Source: Jiangella alba (GTDB lineage Bacteria; Actinomycetota; Actinomycetes; Jiangellales; Jiangellaceae). From it: DNA of 64,000 bases. The notes under the pieces were generated by a model. The model was not told the origin of the DNA. It did no database searches and saw nothing but the letters and a program-made list of their open reading frames with translations. The stretch lies in assembly GCF_900106035.1 (NCBI RefSeq), contig NZ_FNUC01000003.1, forward strand, positions 2,535,501 through 2,599,500. Direction: 5' to 3'. Positions 1-7,206 of the stretch are shown here, piece after piece (within the stretch, counting starts at the first letter, position 1; every line of letters starts with the position of its first letter). Made by a program: the position numbers and the translations under genes.

Positions 1-198
1 GCCAAGTCGGTGCCGCCGCAGACCACCCGGGCGAAGCTGCGCGGCGAGTTCATCAAGCGGGCGCAGGAGCGCCGCCGCGACTTCACCGTCGACTGGGTGC
101 ATCTGAAGCTCAACGACCAGGCCCAACGTACGGTGTTGTGCAAGGACCCGTTCCGGTCCGTCGACGAGAGGGTCGCTCGCCTCATCGAGGGAATGTGA
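1..198 (+). CDS. pafA: Pup--protein ligase PafA, C-terminal end (partial)
   Basis: The reading frame is open from base 1 and stops at 196-198, so only the last 65 residues are present. The tail carries [19 protein letters not shown] and [15 protein letters not shown], which match the conserved C-terminus of PafA, the ligase that attaches the ubiquitin-like protein Pup to substrate lysines for proteasomal degradation. In actinobacteria pafA ends the proteasome cluster and is followed by the pafBC-tatAC region, as here. The ATP-binding core lies outside the window, so catalytic residues cannot be checked. Confidence 0.93.
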   Translation, partial: AKSVPPQTTRAKLRGEFIKRAQERRRDFTVDWVHLKLNDQAQRTVLCKDPFRSVDERVARLIEGM

Positions 199-306
199 GC
201 GTAAGCTGCCTGCCGCAGCCCGTTCAGGTAGTTCTCAGGTGCAGCGCTTAGGGTTGCCGTTTCGTCGGAACACCACAGCCCGCGATAGATGAAGGACTAG
301 TTCACC

Positions 307-1395
307 GTGCGCAGACGACAGGCTCTGGCCGCTCTGATCGTGTCATCCGCTCTCGCGCTCTCCGCCTGCGGAAGCGACGACGGCGACGGCGACTCCACCG
401 CCACGACTGACCTGGGCGTCGAGGTCGCCGGCGCGCCGGGGGAGAAGCCCACGCTGACCATCCCCGAGGAGGACCCGCCGGGCGACCTGCAGATCGAGGT
501 CCTCGACGAGGGCGACGGCGACGAGGTCGGCGAGAACGACGTCGTCGTGGCCAACTACCTCGGCCAGACGTGGGCGCCGCGCCCGCCGGCCTCCGACCTG
601 CCGCCGGCCGAGGAGCCGCCGGCAGAGGAGCCGCCCGCCGAGGACCCCGCGGCCACCGAGCCGCCCGCCGAGGGCGACGTCGGCGGCGCCGCCACGCCCG
701 AGGACGGCGCCAGCGCCGACCCCTCCGAGGACGCGGCCTCCGGCGACGCCGAGCCGTACGTCTTCGACAACTCCTACGACCGCGGCAGCGCGGCCAGCTT
801 CTCGCTGAACCAGGTCATCCCGGGCTGGAAGGAAGGGCTGACCGGCCAGGCCGTCGGCTCCCGCGTCCTGCTGTCGATCCCGCCCGACCAGGGCTACGGC
901 GGCCAGGAGGGCCACGACCTGCAGAACGACACGCTGGTGTTCGTCGTCGACATCGTCGACTCCATCGACCCGGCTGCGCAGGCCTCCGGTGAGCCCGTCG
1001 CCGAGCTGCCCGCGGGCCTGCCGGCCGTCACCGACGGCGCCGAGGGCGCCGCGCCGACCCTCGACTTCGCCGGCGCCACGCCGCCGGAGGCGTCCGACTC
1101 CACCCTGGTCGTCACCGGCGACGGCGAGCCGGTGGGCGCGAACCTGGTGGTCAACATGGTCCAGGCGTCCTACCCCGACGGCGCCGACGTCATCACGACG
1201 TGGGACGAGGGGCAGGCGCCGCTGACGCTGGCCGCCGAGCAGCTGGCCGGCATCCCCGGCCTCGCCGAGGCGCTGACCGGCGCGAACATCGGCAGCCGGG
1301 TGGTCAGCCGCATCTCCGCCACGGACAACGCCGCCCAGGACGGCACCGCGGGCACGCCGCTGGTGCTGGTCATCGACGTCATCGGGAGCTACTGA
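307..1395 (+). CDS. FKBP-type peptidyl-prolyl isomerase lipoprotein with acidic/proline insert
   Basis: A 362-residue exported prolyl isomerase. The GTG start follows GAAGGA (291-296). The N-terminus is a lipoprotein signal with lipobox LSAC (cysteine 21), so the protein should be membrane-anchored outside the cell. FKBP-like segments are visible before (NDVVVANYLGQTW) and after (VIPGWKEGL, GSRVLLSIPP, GYGG, DTLVFVVDIVD) a roughly 60-residue insert of repeated PPAEE and other acidic/small residues (about residues 92-155). That insert interrupts the usual run into FD-x-S. A second, more degenerate FKBP-like half occupies about residues 230-362 and ends in TPLVLVIDVIGSY, so it may be a two-domain protein. 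The stop overlaps the start of the next FKBP gene (TGATG), indicating translational coupling. Likely role: folding of exported proteins; substrates unknown. Confidence 0.85.
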   Translation: MRRRQALAALIVSSALALSACGSDDGDGDSTATTDLGVEVAGAPGEKPTLTIPEEDPPGDLQIEVLDEGDGDEVGENDVVVANYLGQTWAPRPPASDLPPAEEPPAEEPPAEDPAATEPPAEGDVGGAATPEDGASADPSEDAASGDAEPYVFDNSYDRGSAASFSLNQVIPGWKEGLTGQAVGSRVLLSIPPDQGYGGQEGHDLQNDTLVFVVDIVDSIDPAAQASGEPVAELPAGLPAVTDGAEGAAPTLDFAGATPPEASDSTLVVTGDGEPVGANLVVNMVQASYPDGADVITTWDEGQAPLTLAAEQLAGIPGLAEALTGANIGSRVVSRISATDNAAQDGTAGTPLVLVIDVIGSY

Positions 1396-1760
1396 TGGGC
1401 CTGGAACGACCCGAGATCGACTTCGTCGGCGGCGACGCCCCGGCGGACCTCCAGATCAGCGACCTCACCGTCGGCGACGGCGCCGAGGCCGCGCCCGGCG
1501 CGACCGTCCTCGTCCACTACGTGGGCGTGGAGTTCGAGTCCGGCGAGGAGTTCGACGCGTCGTGGAACCGCGGCGCGCCGATCGAGTTCCCGCTGCGCGG
1601 CCTGATCAAGGGCTGGCAGGACGGCATCCCGGGCATGCGCGTGGGCGGCCGCCGTCAGCTGGTCGTCCCGCCCGAGCAGGCCTACGGCCCGGCCGGCGGC
1701 GGTCACCGGCTGTCCGGCAAGACGCTGGTCTTCGTCATCGACCTGCTCGACGTCAAGTAA
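1395..1760 (+). CDS. Cytoplasmic FKBP-type peptidyl-prolyl cis-trans isomerase
   Basis: A single-domain FKBP of 121 residues with no signal peptide. The classical family signature is complete: VLVHYVGVEFESGEEFD, GLIKGWQDGIPGMRVGGRR, VVPPEQAYG and KTLVFVIDLLDV. It catalyses cis-trans isomerisation at prolyl bonds. The ATG overlaps the stop of the upstream FKBP lipoprotein, so the two are made from one message: one exported, one cytoplasmic. The location just after pafA matches many actinomycetes. Confidence in family is high; the client proteins are unknown. Confidence 0.92.
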   Translation: MGLERPEIDFVGGDAPADLQISDLTVGDGAEAAPGATVLVHYVGVEFESGEEFDASWNRGAPIEFPLRGLIKGWQDGIPGMRVGGRRQLVVPPEQAYGPAGGGHRLSGKTLVFVIDLLDVK

Positions 1761-1851
1761 CGACAGCACTCCGGACTCCCGTCACCCACCCGGGTGGCGG
1801 GAGTTCGTGCGTCCGGGCAACCTTTCCGTGCGGCGTGGTGTCAGGAGGGGT

Positions 1852-2367
1852 GTGCGCAACGACGGGTTCGACGAGTTCGTGGCCGGGTGGTCGGGGCGGT
1901 TGCTCCGCGCGGCCTACCTGCTGACAGGGGATCGGGGCCTCGCCGAGGACCTCCTCCAGGACGTGTACGAGCGGCTGTACGTGGCCTGGCCACGCGTCGC
2001 CGACCCTGCGGCGTACGCGCACCGGGCGCTGACCCGCCAGGCGATGAACCGCTGGCGGACGCGGTCGCGGCGGCCCGTCGAGGCGGCCTATGGCGCCGAG
2101 CACGACCGTGCCGACCAGCGCGCCGACGCCGTCGACGCGCTGCACGAGCGCGCCGTCGTGCTCACCGCGCTGCGGACGCTCCCGGCGCGGCAGCGCGCGG
2201 TGGTGGTGCTGCGGTTCTTCGCCGACCTCTCGGAGGCCGACACGGCGGCGGCGATGGGCTGCTCCATCGGCACCGTGAAGAGCCAGACGGCGCGCGGCCT
2301 GGCCCGGCTGCGGACGGTGCTGCCGGTCATCGACGACACGCGAGTCATTTCGGAGGACAGGTCATGA
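1852..2367 (+). CDS. SigE-family ECF RNA polymerase sigma factor
   Basis: An ECF sigma factor of about 171 residues. Region 2 is visible as FVAGWSGRLLRAAYLLTGD and AEDLLQDVYERLY; region 4 as LPARQRAVVVLRFFADLSE, followed by the helix-turn-helix TAAAMGCSIGTVKSQTARGL. GTG 1852 is preferred because AGGAGG (1843-1848) lies just upstream and the product then begins like other family members (RNDGFDEFV); an in-frame GTG at 1807 would add 15 residues with no ribosome-binding site. The stop overlaps the ATG of the next gene (ATGA), the usual layout for a sigma factor and its anti-sigma factor. The promoter set it controls cannot be read from the window. Confidence 0.9.
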   Translation: MRNDGFDEFVAGWSGRLLRAAYLLTGDRGLAEDLLQDVYERLYVAWPRVADPAAYAHRALTRQAMNRWRTRSRRPVEAAYGAEHDRADQRADAVDALHERAVVLTALRTLPARQRAVVVLRFFADLSEADTAAAMGCSIGTVKSQTARGLARLRTVLPVIDDTRVISEDRS

Positions 2368-3437
2368 CCCACGACGAGAACGCCCTGCGCAGGCTGCTGA
2401 CGGCGGCGACGGCATCCGTGGACCCCGCGCCCGGCGCGGCGGGCCGCGCCCGCGAGGGCGGCCGCAGGCGGCTGCGCAGGCGCCGCGCGCAGGTGGGAGC
2501 GGCGTCCGTGCTGACCACCGCGGCCGCGGTCGCCGGCATCGTGCCGCTGCTCGGCGGCGCGAACCCGGAGCCGGCGGCGCCCCAGCCCGCCGCGTCGGTG
2601 CCCGTGGCGCTGCCGGACGGCGCCGGCGAGCCGTGCGCGGACCAGCCCGCGTACGGGCACACCATCACCGCGGCGGAGCTGCCGGACGACGTACGCCTGC
2701 TGTGGCCGGAGGACGGGCCGCTGGACGTCGCCGAGGCCTGGCCGCGCCTGGAGACCGGCCCGTGCGCCCCCGGCGAACTGGGCGTGGCCGGGGTGGACGA
2801 CGACGGCGTCATCGATCGGCTGGCCGTCGTGTTCGGCCCGGAACCGGCCGGCGCCGTGCCGCCCGGCACGGCGCCGGGCACGCTGGTCCCGGGGCCGGAG
2901 GACGGCGAGGCGGGCCGGCGCGACGTCGCGTGGCTGCTGCCGGACGGACGCCAGCTGCGGGTCGACGCCGACGGCTTCACCGCCGGTGAGCTGGAGGAAC
3001 TGGCGGCCGCGGCCACCGTGACGGACGGCGTCGTCGACCTCGGCGGCTGGCCGTCGGCGATGTCGTTGGAGTACGTCGGCGAGTTCGGCGCCGCGTGGTC
3101 GGCCCAGTACGGCTGGGAGGTCTCCGGCCCGCAGGGTTCGTTGAGCGTTCAGACGGCGCCGGGCGGCGTCTACGGCTGGAGCCTGGCCGGCGACCGGATC
3201 GTCGACCTCGGCGGACACCCGGCCGTGCTGCGCGGCACGGACCGCGTGGTGTGGTCGCCGGCGCCGGACGTGGTCGCCTCGCTCACCGTCGACGCGGGCC
3301 TGGACCCACTGGAGGTGGCCGCCACCGTCGGCCCGGTCGCGGCCGACGACCCGCGGCTGGCCGGCGCGGGCGCCCCGGAGGAACCGGGCGAGACGCCGTC
3401 AGCACCGGTGGAGGCGACGGCGACGCCGACCCCGTGA
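2364..3437 (+). CDS. Putative membrane-anchored anti-sigma factor
   Basis: A 357-residue protein with a short basic cytoplasmic head (LRRLLTAATASVD, then GGRRRLRRRR). One membrane span follows at about residues 45-65 (VGAASVLTTAAAVAGIVPLLGG), then a long external domain rich in Pro, Ala, Gly and acidic residues. It is translationally coupled to the preceding ECF sigma gene by an ATGA overlap. The arrangement fits a membrane anti-sigma factor that holds the sigma factor until an envelope signal arrives. No zinc-binding ZAS motif (HxxxCxxC) is present, and I recognise no domain in the external part. Function is inferred from topology and coupling only. Confidence 0.65.
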   Translation: MTHDENALRRLLTAATASVDPAPGAAGRAREGGRRRLRRRRAQVGAASVLTTAAAVAGIVPLLGGANPEPAAPQPAASVPVALPDGAGEPCADQPAYGHTITAAELPDDVRLLWPEDGPLDVAEAWPRLETGPCAPGELGVAGVDDDGVIDRLAVVFGPEPAGAVPPGTAPGTLVPGPEDGEAGRRDVAWLLPDGRQLRVDADGFTAGELEELAAAATVTDGVVDLGGWPSAMSLEYVGEFGAAWSAQYGWEVSGPQGSLSVQTAPGGVYGWSLAGDRIVDLGGHPAVLRGTDRVVWSPAPDVVASLTVDAGLDPLEVAATVGPVAADDPRLAGAGAPEEPGETPSAPVEATATPTP

Positions 3438-3445
3438 CCACGGCC

Positions 3446-3480
3446 GGCTGACCCCGCCCCGGCCAAGGGGCGGGTCAGCC
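3446..3480. terminator. Hairpin between convergent genes
   Basis: GGCTGACCCCGCCCC and GGGGCGGGTCAGCC pair with a single bulged base around a GGCCAA loop. The hairpin lies between the ends of the anti-sigma gene (+) and the DUF3866 gene (-) and overlaps the latter's stop codon. It could stop transcripts from both sides; there is no strong U-tract, as is usual in high-G+C actinobacteria. Confidence 0.6.
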
Positions 3481-4563
3481 GTCGTGCTTCAGCAGCGCCC
3501 CGGCGTGCTTCCCCGCGGCGGCCGCGGCCAGGAAGTAGGCGGTGTCCTCGTCGAGGCCGCGGCCCATGGTCGACAGCCCGACGGGCGCGGCCGCGAGGGC
3601 CTCCTCGAGCCCGTCGACGGGCACGGTGACGACGGTGTGCCGGTGCTCCAGCCGGGCCGCCTGGGTGCGCACCTTCTCGCCGAACTCGCCCGGCAGCTCC
3701 GGGACGACGATGTCGGCGGGCGCCAGCGCGACCTTGCCGTACGCCGTCAGGCTGTGGTGCGACACACCGTGATGCCGGGCTCGCGGATCGGCCGAGCTGA
3801 CCCGCAGCGACCCCACCGGCCGCCCGCCCAGCACCACCGTCGCGTTGACCGCCTCGCCGCAGGCGACGCCGGAGAAGCCCCAGCGGGTGCCGGTGCCCAG
3901 ATTGCCCGGCCCCTGCGTGACGACGGCGATGTCGGCCTCGAGGACGTGCTTGGCGGCCAGCAGCGCGGTGTGCAGCGTCACGGCCTCCAGATCGCCGCCG
4001 AAGGCCTGCCCGGCGGTGATGGTGCCGGCCAGCCAGCCGGCCTCGCGCAGCGCCGCCGCGGTCTTGCTGAACCACAGCGGCAGCGCGCCGCCGTCGGTCA
4101 TGACGTACGCCACCCGGACGTCGGCGGGGAACTCGGCCGACGTCGTCAGCCCGGCCAGGATCGCCGGCAGCGCCGAGTGCAGGTCGGCCGTCACGACCGG
4201 CAGCCCCTCGAGGTCGTCGGCCTCGCGCAGCACCTCGTGCCACTCGGAGTCCTGCTCGTCGACCCCCAGCACGGTGGCCTGCAGTGGTGTGTACCGGGCC
4301 TTGACCAGGTGCCCGGGCCCCGGCTCGGGGTCGGGCGGCAACTGGTTCGGCACGGCGACGACGAGCGCGTAGCCGCCCGTGCCCAGGCCCATGGCCTGCG
4401 CCGTGGTGTTGAGCACGACGATCTCGCCCGGCCGCGGCCGGCCGACCAGGTGGTCGTAGGCCAGGGCCCGCACCTGCTCGCCCTCGACCTCGACACGCAG
4501 TTGCGTGGCACCGGGCCAGGAGGCGTCTACTGTTTTGACAACACCGTTTCGCCAGCGAATCAC
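3475..4563 (-). CDS. DUF3866 family protein
   Basis: A 362-residue protein that I recognise as DUF3866 from its start (MIRWRNG, then TVDASWPGA), the RALAYDHLVGRPRPGE..LNTTA segment, and GLGTGGYALVVAVPN. The glycine-rich GPGNLGTGTRWGFSG and SADPRARHHGVSHHSLTAYGKVALAPAD blocks are also family hallmarks. The biochemical role is unknown. In many actinobacteria the gene sits next to the WYL regulators pafBC, as here, where it is divergent from pafB. The GTG start is only 6 nt behind a TAGTCT hexamer (4575-4570 on the minus strand) with no Shine-Dalgarno, so the transcript is probably leaderless. Confidence 0.88.
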   Translation of the reverse strand: MIRWRNGVVKTVDASWPGATQLRVEVEGEQVRALAYDHLVGRPRPGEIVVLNTTAQAMGLGTGGYALVVAVPNQLPPDPEPGPGHLVKARYTPLQATVLGVDEQDSEWHEVLREADDLEGLPVVTADLHSALPAILAGLTTSAEFPADVRVAYVMTDGGALPLWFSKTAAALREAGWLAGTITAGQAFGGDLEAVTLHTALLAAKHVLEADIAVVTQGPGNLGTGTRWGFSGVACGEAVNATVVLGGRPVGSLRVSSADPRARHHGVSHHSLTAYGKVALAPADIVVPELPGEFGEKVRTQAARLEHRHTVVTVPVDGLEEALAAAPVGLSTMGRGLDEDTAYFLAAAAAGKHAGALLKHDG

Positions 4564-4568
4564 GCGTT

Positions 4569-4591
4569 GAGACTAGCTATTGGCTAGTCTC
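4569..4591. promoter_or_regulatory. Symmetric divergent promoter/operator between DUF3866 and pafB
   Basis: A perfect 9-bp inverted repeat, GAGACTAGC-N5-GCTAGTCTC, sits in the 54-bp gap between the DUF3866 gene and pafB. Each arm contains TAGTCT, a TANNNT-type -10 box, one on each strand. On the minus strand the box is 6 nt from the GTG of DUF3866. On the plus strand it would start RNA near 4597, just ahead of pafB. The symmetry could also be an operator seen by a dimer. Confidence 0.55.
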
Positions 4592-4617
4592 GCGCTGGCA
4601 AGGGATTGGGGGTAGGC

Positions 4618-5592
4618 GTGTCGCAGGCGGCCAAGAGCGAGCGGCTGATGAACCTCGTCATCTGTTTGCTCGTCGCGCGCGGGTACGTGCCGAAGAGCCG
4701 GATCCGCGAGGTCGTCGGGGGGTACGGCGATCAGAACGACGACGCGTTCGAACGCATGTTCGAGCGCGACAAGGAAGAGTTGCGCGAGGTCGGCATCCCC
4801 ATCGAGACCGGCTCGTTCGACCCCATGGGCGACGAAGAGGCCGGCTACCGCATCCTGCGCCACGAGTTCGAGCTGCCGGAGATCCGGCTCGAGCCCGACG
4901 AAGCCGCGGTGGTCGGCCTGGCCGCCCGGGTCTGGCAGCACACGTACCTCTCCGAGGCGTCCAGCACGGCCGTGCTCAAGCTGCAGGCGGTCGGCGTCGA
5001 GGCCGACACCCGGTCGCTGGGCGCGGTCGAGCCGCGGGTCGGGGGAGAGGAGCCGGCGTTCTGGCCGCTCTGGGAGGCCGTGCGCGATCGCCGTCCGGTC
5101 GCCTTCCACCACCGCAAGAGCTCGACGTCCGAACCGCTGCTGCGGCACCTGCAGCCGTGGAGCGTGCTGTCCTGGCACGGCCGCTGGTACGTCGTCGGCT
5201 TCGACACCGGCCGCGAGGCGGCCCGCATGTTCCGCATGTCGCGCATCGTCGGCGACGTCCGCACCGACGGCCCGGCCGGCGGCTACGAGGTCCCGGCGCC
5301 CGAGACCGTCCGCGAGGCGGCCGCCAGCCTCGCCCCGCCCGAGCGCGCGCCCGTCCTGCACGCCACGGTCCGCGTCCGGCACGGCAGCGGGCACGGCCTG
5401 CGCCGGCGCGCTACGTTCGTAGCGACCGACGCGACCACCGGATGGGACGAGGTGACGGTGCCCTACACGAGCAACCAGGCGCTGGCCGAAGAGCTGGTCA
5501 GCCACGGCGCCGACGTCGTCGCGCTGACGCCGGTGGAACTGCGCGACGCCGTCGTCGAGCGGCTGCGCGCCATCCTGGCGGTGCCGGCGTGA
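4618..5592 (+). CDS. pafB: WYL-domain transcriptional regulator PafB
   Basis: PafB and PafC form the heterodimeric activator of the mycobacterial DNA-damage response (established for the family). This product has an N-terminal winged helix (SERLMNLVICLLVARGYVP, then RIREVVGGY) and the FERMFERDKEELREVGIPIE stretch that follows it. The WYL domain is at about residues 150-215 (RPVAFHHRK, LQPWSVLSWHGRWYVVGFD, RMFRMSRI) and a WCX-like C-terminal domain follows. GTG 4618 is chosen because homologues begin with SQAAKSERL; a TTG at 4606 is possible. The stop overlaps the pafC start (GTGA), so the two proteins are made together. Confidence 0.92.
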   Translation: MSQAAKSERLMNLVICLLVARGYVPKSRIREVVGGYGDQNDDAFERMFERDKEELREVGIPIETGSFDPMGDEEAGYRILRHEFELPEIRLEPDEAAVVGLAARVWQHTYLSEASSTAVLKLQAVGVEADTRSLGAVEPRVGGEEPAFWPLWEAVRDRRPVAFHHRKSSTSEPLLRHLQPWSVLSWHGRWYVVGFDTGREAARMFRMSRIVGDVRTDGPAGGYEVPAPETVREAAASLAPPERAPVLHATVRVRHGSGHGLRRRATFVATDATTGWDEVTVPYTSNQALAEELVSHGADVVALTPVELRDAVVERLRAILAVPA

Positions 5593-6641
5593 CACCGGCG
5601 AAGAAGCCGCCGGCGAAGCGCACCACCACCCGCAAGCGGACGGCCGCCAAGACGGCCGCGCCCACCCGCCGCGCCGACAGCGCGCAGGCGCAGGTCACCC
5701 GGCTGCTGTCGATGCTGCCGTACCTGCGTTCGCACCCCAGCGCGAAGGTCTCCGAGGTGGCCGCGCTGTTCGGGGTCAGCGAGCGGCAGGTCATCCGCGA
5801 CCTCCAGGTGCTCTGGTTCTCCGGCCTGCCCGGCCTGCAGATGGGCGACTACATCGAGGTCGACATGGAGGCGGTCGAGGGCGAGGGCATCATCAGCGTC
5901 TCGAACGCCGACTACCTCGCCCGGCCGCTGCGGCTGCGCACCGACGAGGCCGTCGCGCTGATCGTCGCGCTGCGCACGCTGGCATCGGTGCCCGGCTCGT
6001 TCGAGCGCGGCGCCGTCGAGCGGGCCATCACCAAGCTCGAGAACGCCGCCGGCGAGGCCGCCCAGCAGGCCGCGGCCGTGACGGTGCAGGTCGACGGCGA
6101 CGCCGTCGCCGACGTCGCCGCCACCGTGCGCGGCGCGCTCGACGCCAAGAACCGCCTGCACCTGTCCTACTGGGTGCCCGCCCGCGACGAGGCCACCGAG
6201 CGCGACGTCGACCCCATGCGGCTGGTCGTGGTCGACGGCCGGCTCTACCTCGAGGGCTGGTGCCACCGCGCCGAGTCGGTGCGGCTGTTCCGGCTCGACC
6301 GCGTCCTCGACGTCAAGGAGCTCGACGTCGCGGCCGAGGTGCCCAGCGAGGCGCGTCCCCGCGACCTCGACGGCGGCCTGTTCCAGCCGTCGCCCGATGA
6401 CGAGTTGGTGACGTTCGAGCTGACACCGGCCGGCCGGTGGGTGGCCGACTACTACCCGTACGAGTCGGCCGAGGAACTGCCCGGCGACGCGCTGCGGCTG
6501 CGGCTGCGCGCCCGCGACCGCGCCTGGGTGCGACGGCTCGCGCTGCGGCTCGGCAGCACCGGCCGGGTCGTCGCGCCGGCCGACCTGTCCGCCGAGGTCA
6601 CCGGGGCGGCTCGGGACGCGCTGGCCGGGTACGGAGGGTAG
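5589..6641 (+). CDS. pafC: WYL-domain transcriptional regulator PafC
   Basis: The partner of PafB, 350 residues. It starts with a Lys/Arg/Thr/Ala-rich tail (about residues 1-30), then a winged helix (RLLSMLPYLRSHP, KVSEVAALFGVSERQVIRDLQVL). The WYL core is about residues 185-250 (RLHLSYWVPARDE, DPMRLVVVDGRLYLEGWCH, VRLFRLDRV) and a WCX domain ends the protein. The GTG start overlaps the pafB stop. The stop codon TAG is itself the first half of a TAGGGT -10 box for the next small gene. The basic N-terminal tail is longer than needed for the fold and may add DNA contacts (inference). Confidence 0.92.
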   Translation: MTPAKKPPAKRTTTRKRTAAKTAAPTRRADSAQAQVTRLLSMLPYLRSHPSAKVSEVAALFGVSERQVIRDLQVLWFSGLPGLQMGDYIEVDMEAVEGEGIISVSNADYLARPLRLRTDEAVALIVALRTLASVPGSFERGAVERAITKLENAAGEAAQQAAAVTVQVDGDAVADVAATVRGALDAKNRLHLSYWVPARDEATERDVDPMRLVVVDGRLYLEGWCHRAESVRLFRLDRVLDVKELDVAAEVPSEARPRDLDGGLFQPSPDDELVTFELTPAGRWVADYYPYESAEELPGDALRLRLRARDRAWVRRLALRLGSTGRVVAPADLSAEVTGAARDALAGYGG

Positions 6642-6644
6642 GGT
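6639..6644 (+). promoter_or_regulatory. -10 box (TAGGGT) for leaderless small membrane protein gene
   Basis: TAGGGT overlaps the pafC stop codon and is followed by exactly 6 nt and then the ATG at 6651. No ribosome-binding site lies in between, so transcription probably starts at or beside the ATG. Confidence 0.5.
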
Positions 6645-6650
6645 CGGCGC

Positions 6651-6824
6651 ATGTCCGCACTCGCCGCCTGGCTGTTCGTCGCGCTCGCCGTGGCGTTCGT
6701 CCTCGCGATCGTGCTGGTCGTGCGGGCCGGGTGGGTGCTCCTGCGCAAGCTCGGCACGCTCGGCCGGGAGATGAACGCTCTGCAAGACGACCTTGACGAA
6801 ACCGTAGGATCGAGGTTGAAGTAG
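6651..6824 (+). CDS. Small single-span membrane protein
   Basis: A 57-residue protein. It has one hydrophobic helix (residues 3-24, AAWLFVALAVAFVLAIVLVVRA), then WVLLRKLGTLGREMNALQDDLDETVGSRLK, an amphipathic charged tail. It lies between pafC and tatA, where similar tiny membrane proteins occur in other actinobacteria. The coding evidence is the context, the clean -10/6-nt/ATG start and the membrane-helix composition. Function is unknown. A part in Tat assembly is only a guess from position. Confidence 0.6.
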   Translation: MSALAAWLFVALAVAFVLAIVLVVRAGWVLLRKLGTLGREMNALQDDLDETVGSRLK

Positions 6825-6908
6825 TCTCCGGCACGCGTCCGGCATGCCAGGCCCGTCCGGTATGGCGGGTACCATCGACGGGACGTTCCCGTCAGGAAGA
6901 GGTCGACC

Positions 6909-7187
6909 ATGGGTAGCATCGGCACCTGGCAACTGGTCATCGTCTTGGCCATCGTGTTCCTGCTGTTCGGGGCCAAGCGCCTGCCGGAGGCCGCGCGCGG
7001 GCTGGGTCGTTCGCTCAAGATCTTCAAGTCCGAGACCGAGGGCCTGATCAACAAGGACGACAAGGACGTCACCGGTGAGGGCGCCCCGCAGGCGCAGCAG
7101 CCGGCGCCGCGCGCCGTCGAGCAGCAGGCCGCCCCGCAGCAGCAGCCGGCCCAGCAGCAGGCCGACGAGCCGCGCCGCGACGCCTGA
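6909..7187 (+). CDS. tatA: Sec-independent protein translocase TatA
   Basis: TatA forms the conducting part of the twin-arginine translocase, which exports folded proteins. The 92-residue product has the short N-terminal span ([22 protein letters not shown]), the hinge, the amphipathic helix ([15 protein letters not shown]) and a Gln/Pro/Ala-rich tail. The FGAKRLPE motif is diagnostic. The start follows AGGAAGAGG (6893-6901). tatC follows directly, as in most actinobacteria. The window contains at least one Tat-like client, the amidase at 24023. Confidence 0.95.
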   Translation: MGSIGTWQLVIVLAIVFLLFGAKRLPEAARGLGRSLKIFKSETEGLINKDDKDVTGEGAPQAQQPAPRAVEQQAAPQQQPAQQQADEPRRDA

Positions 7188-7206
7188 TCCGCCTCGCTGA
7201 TCCGAC

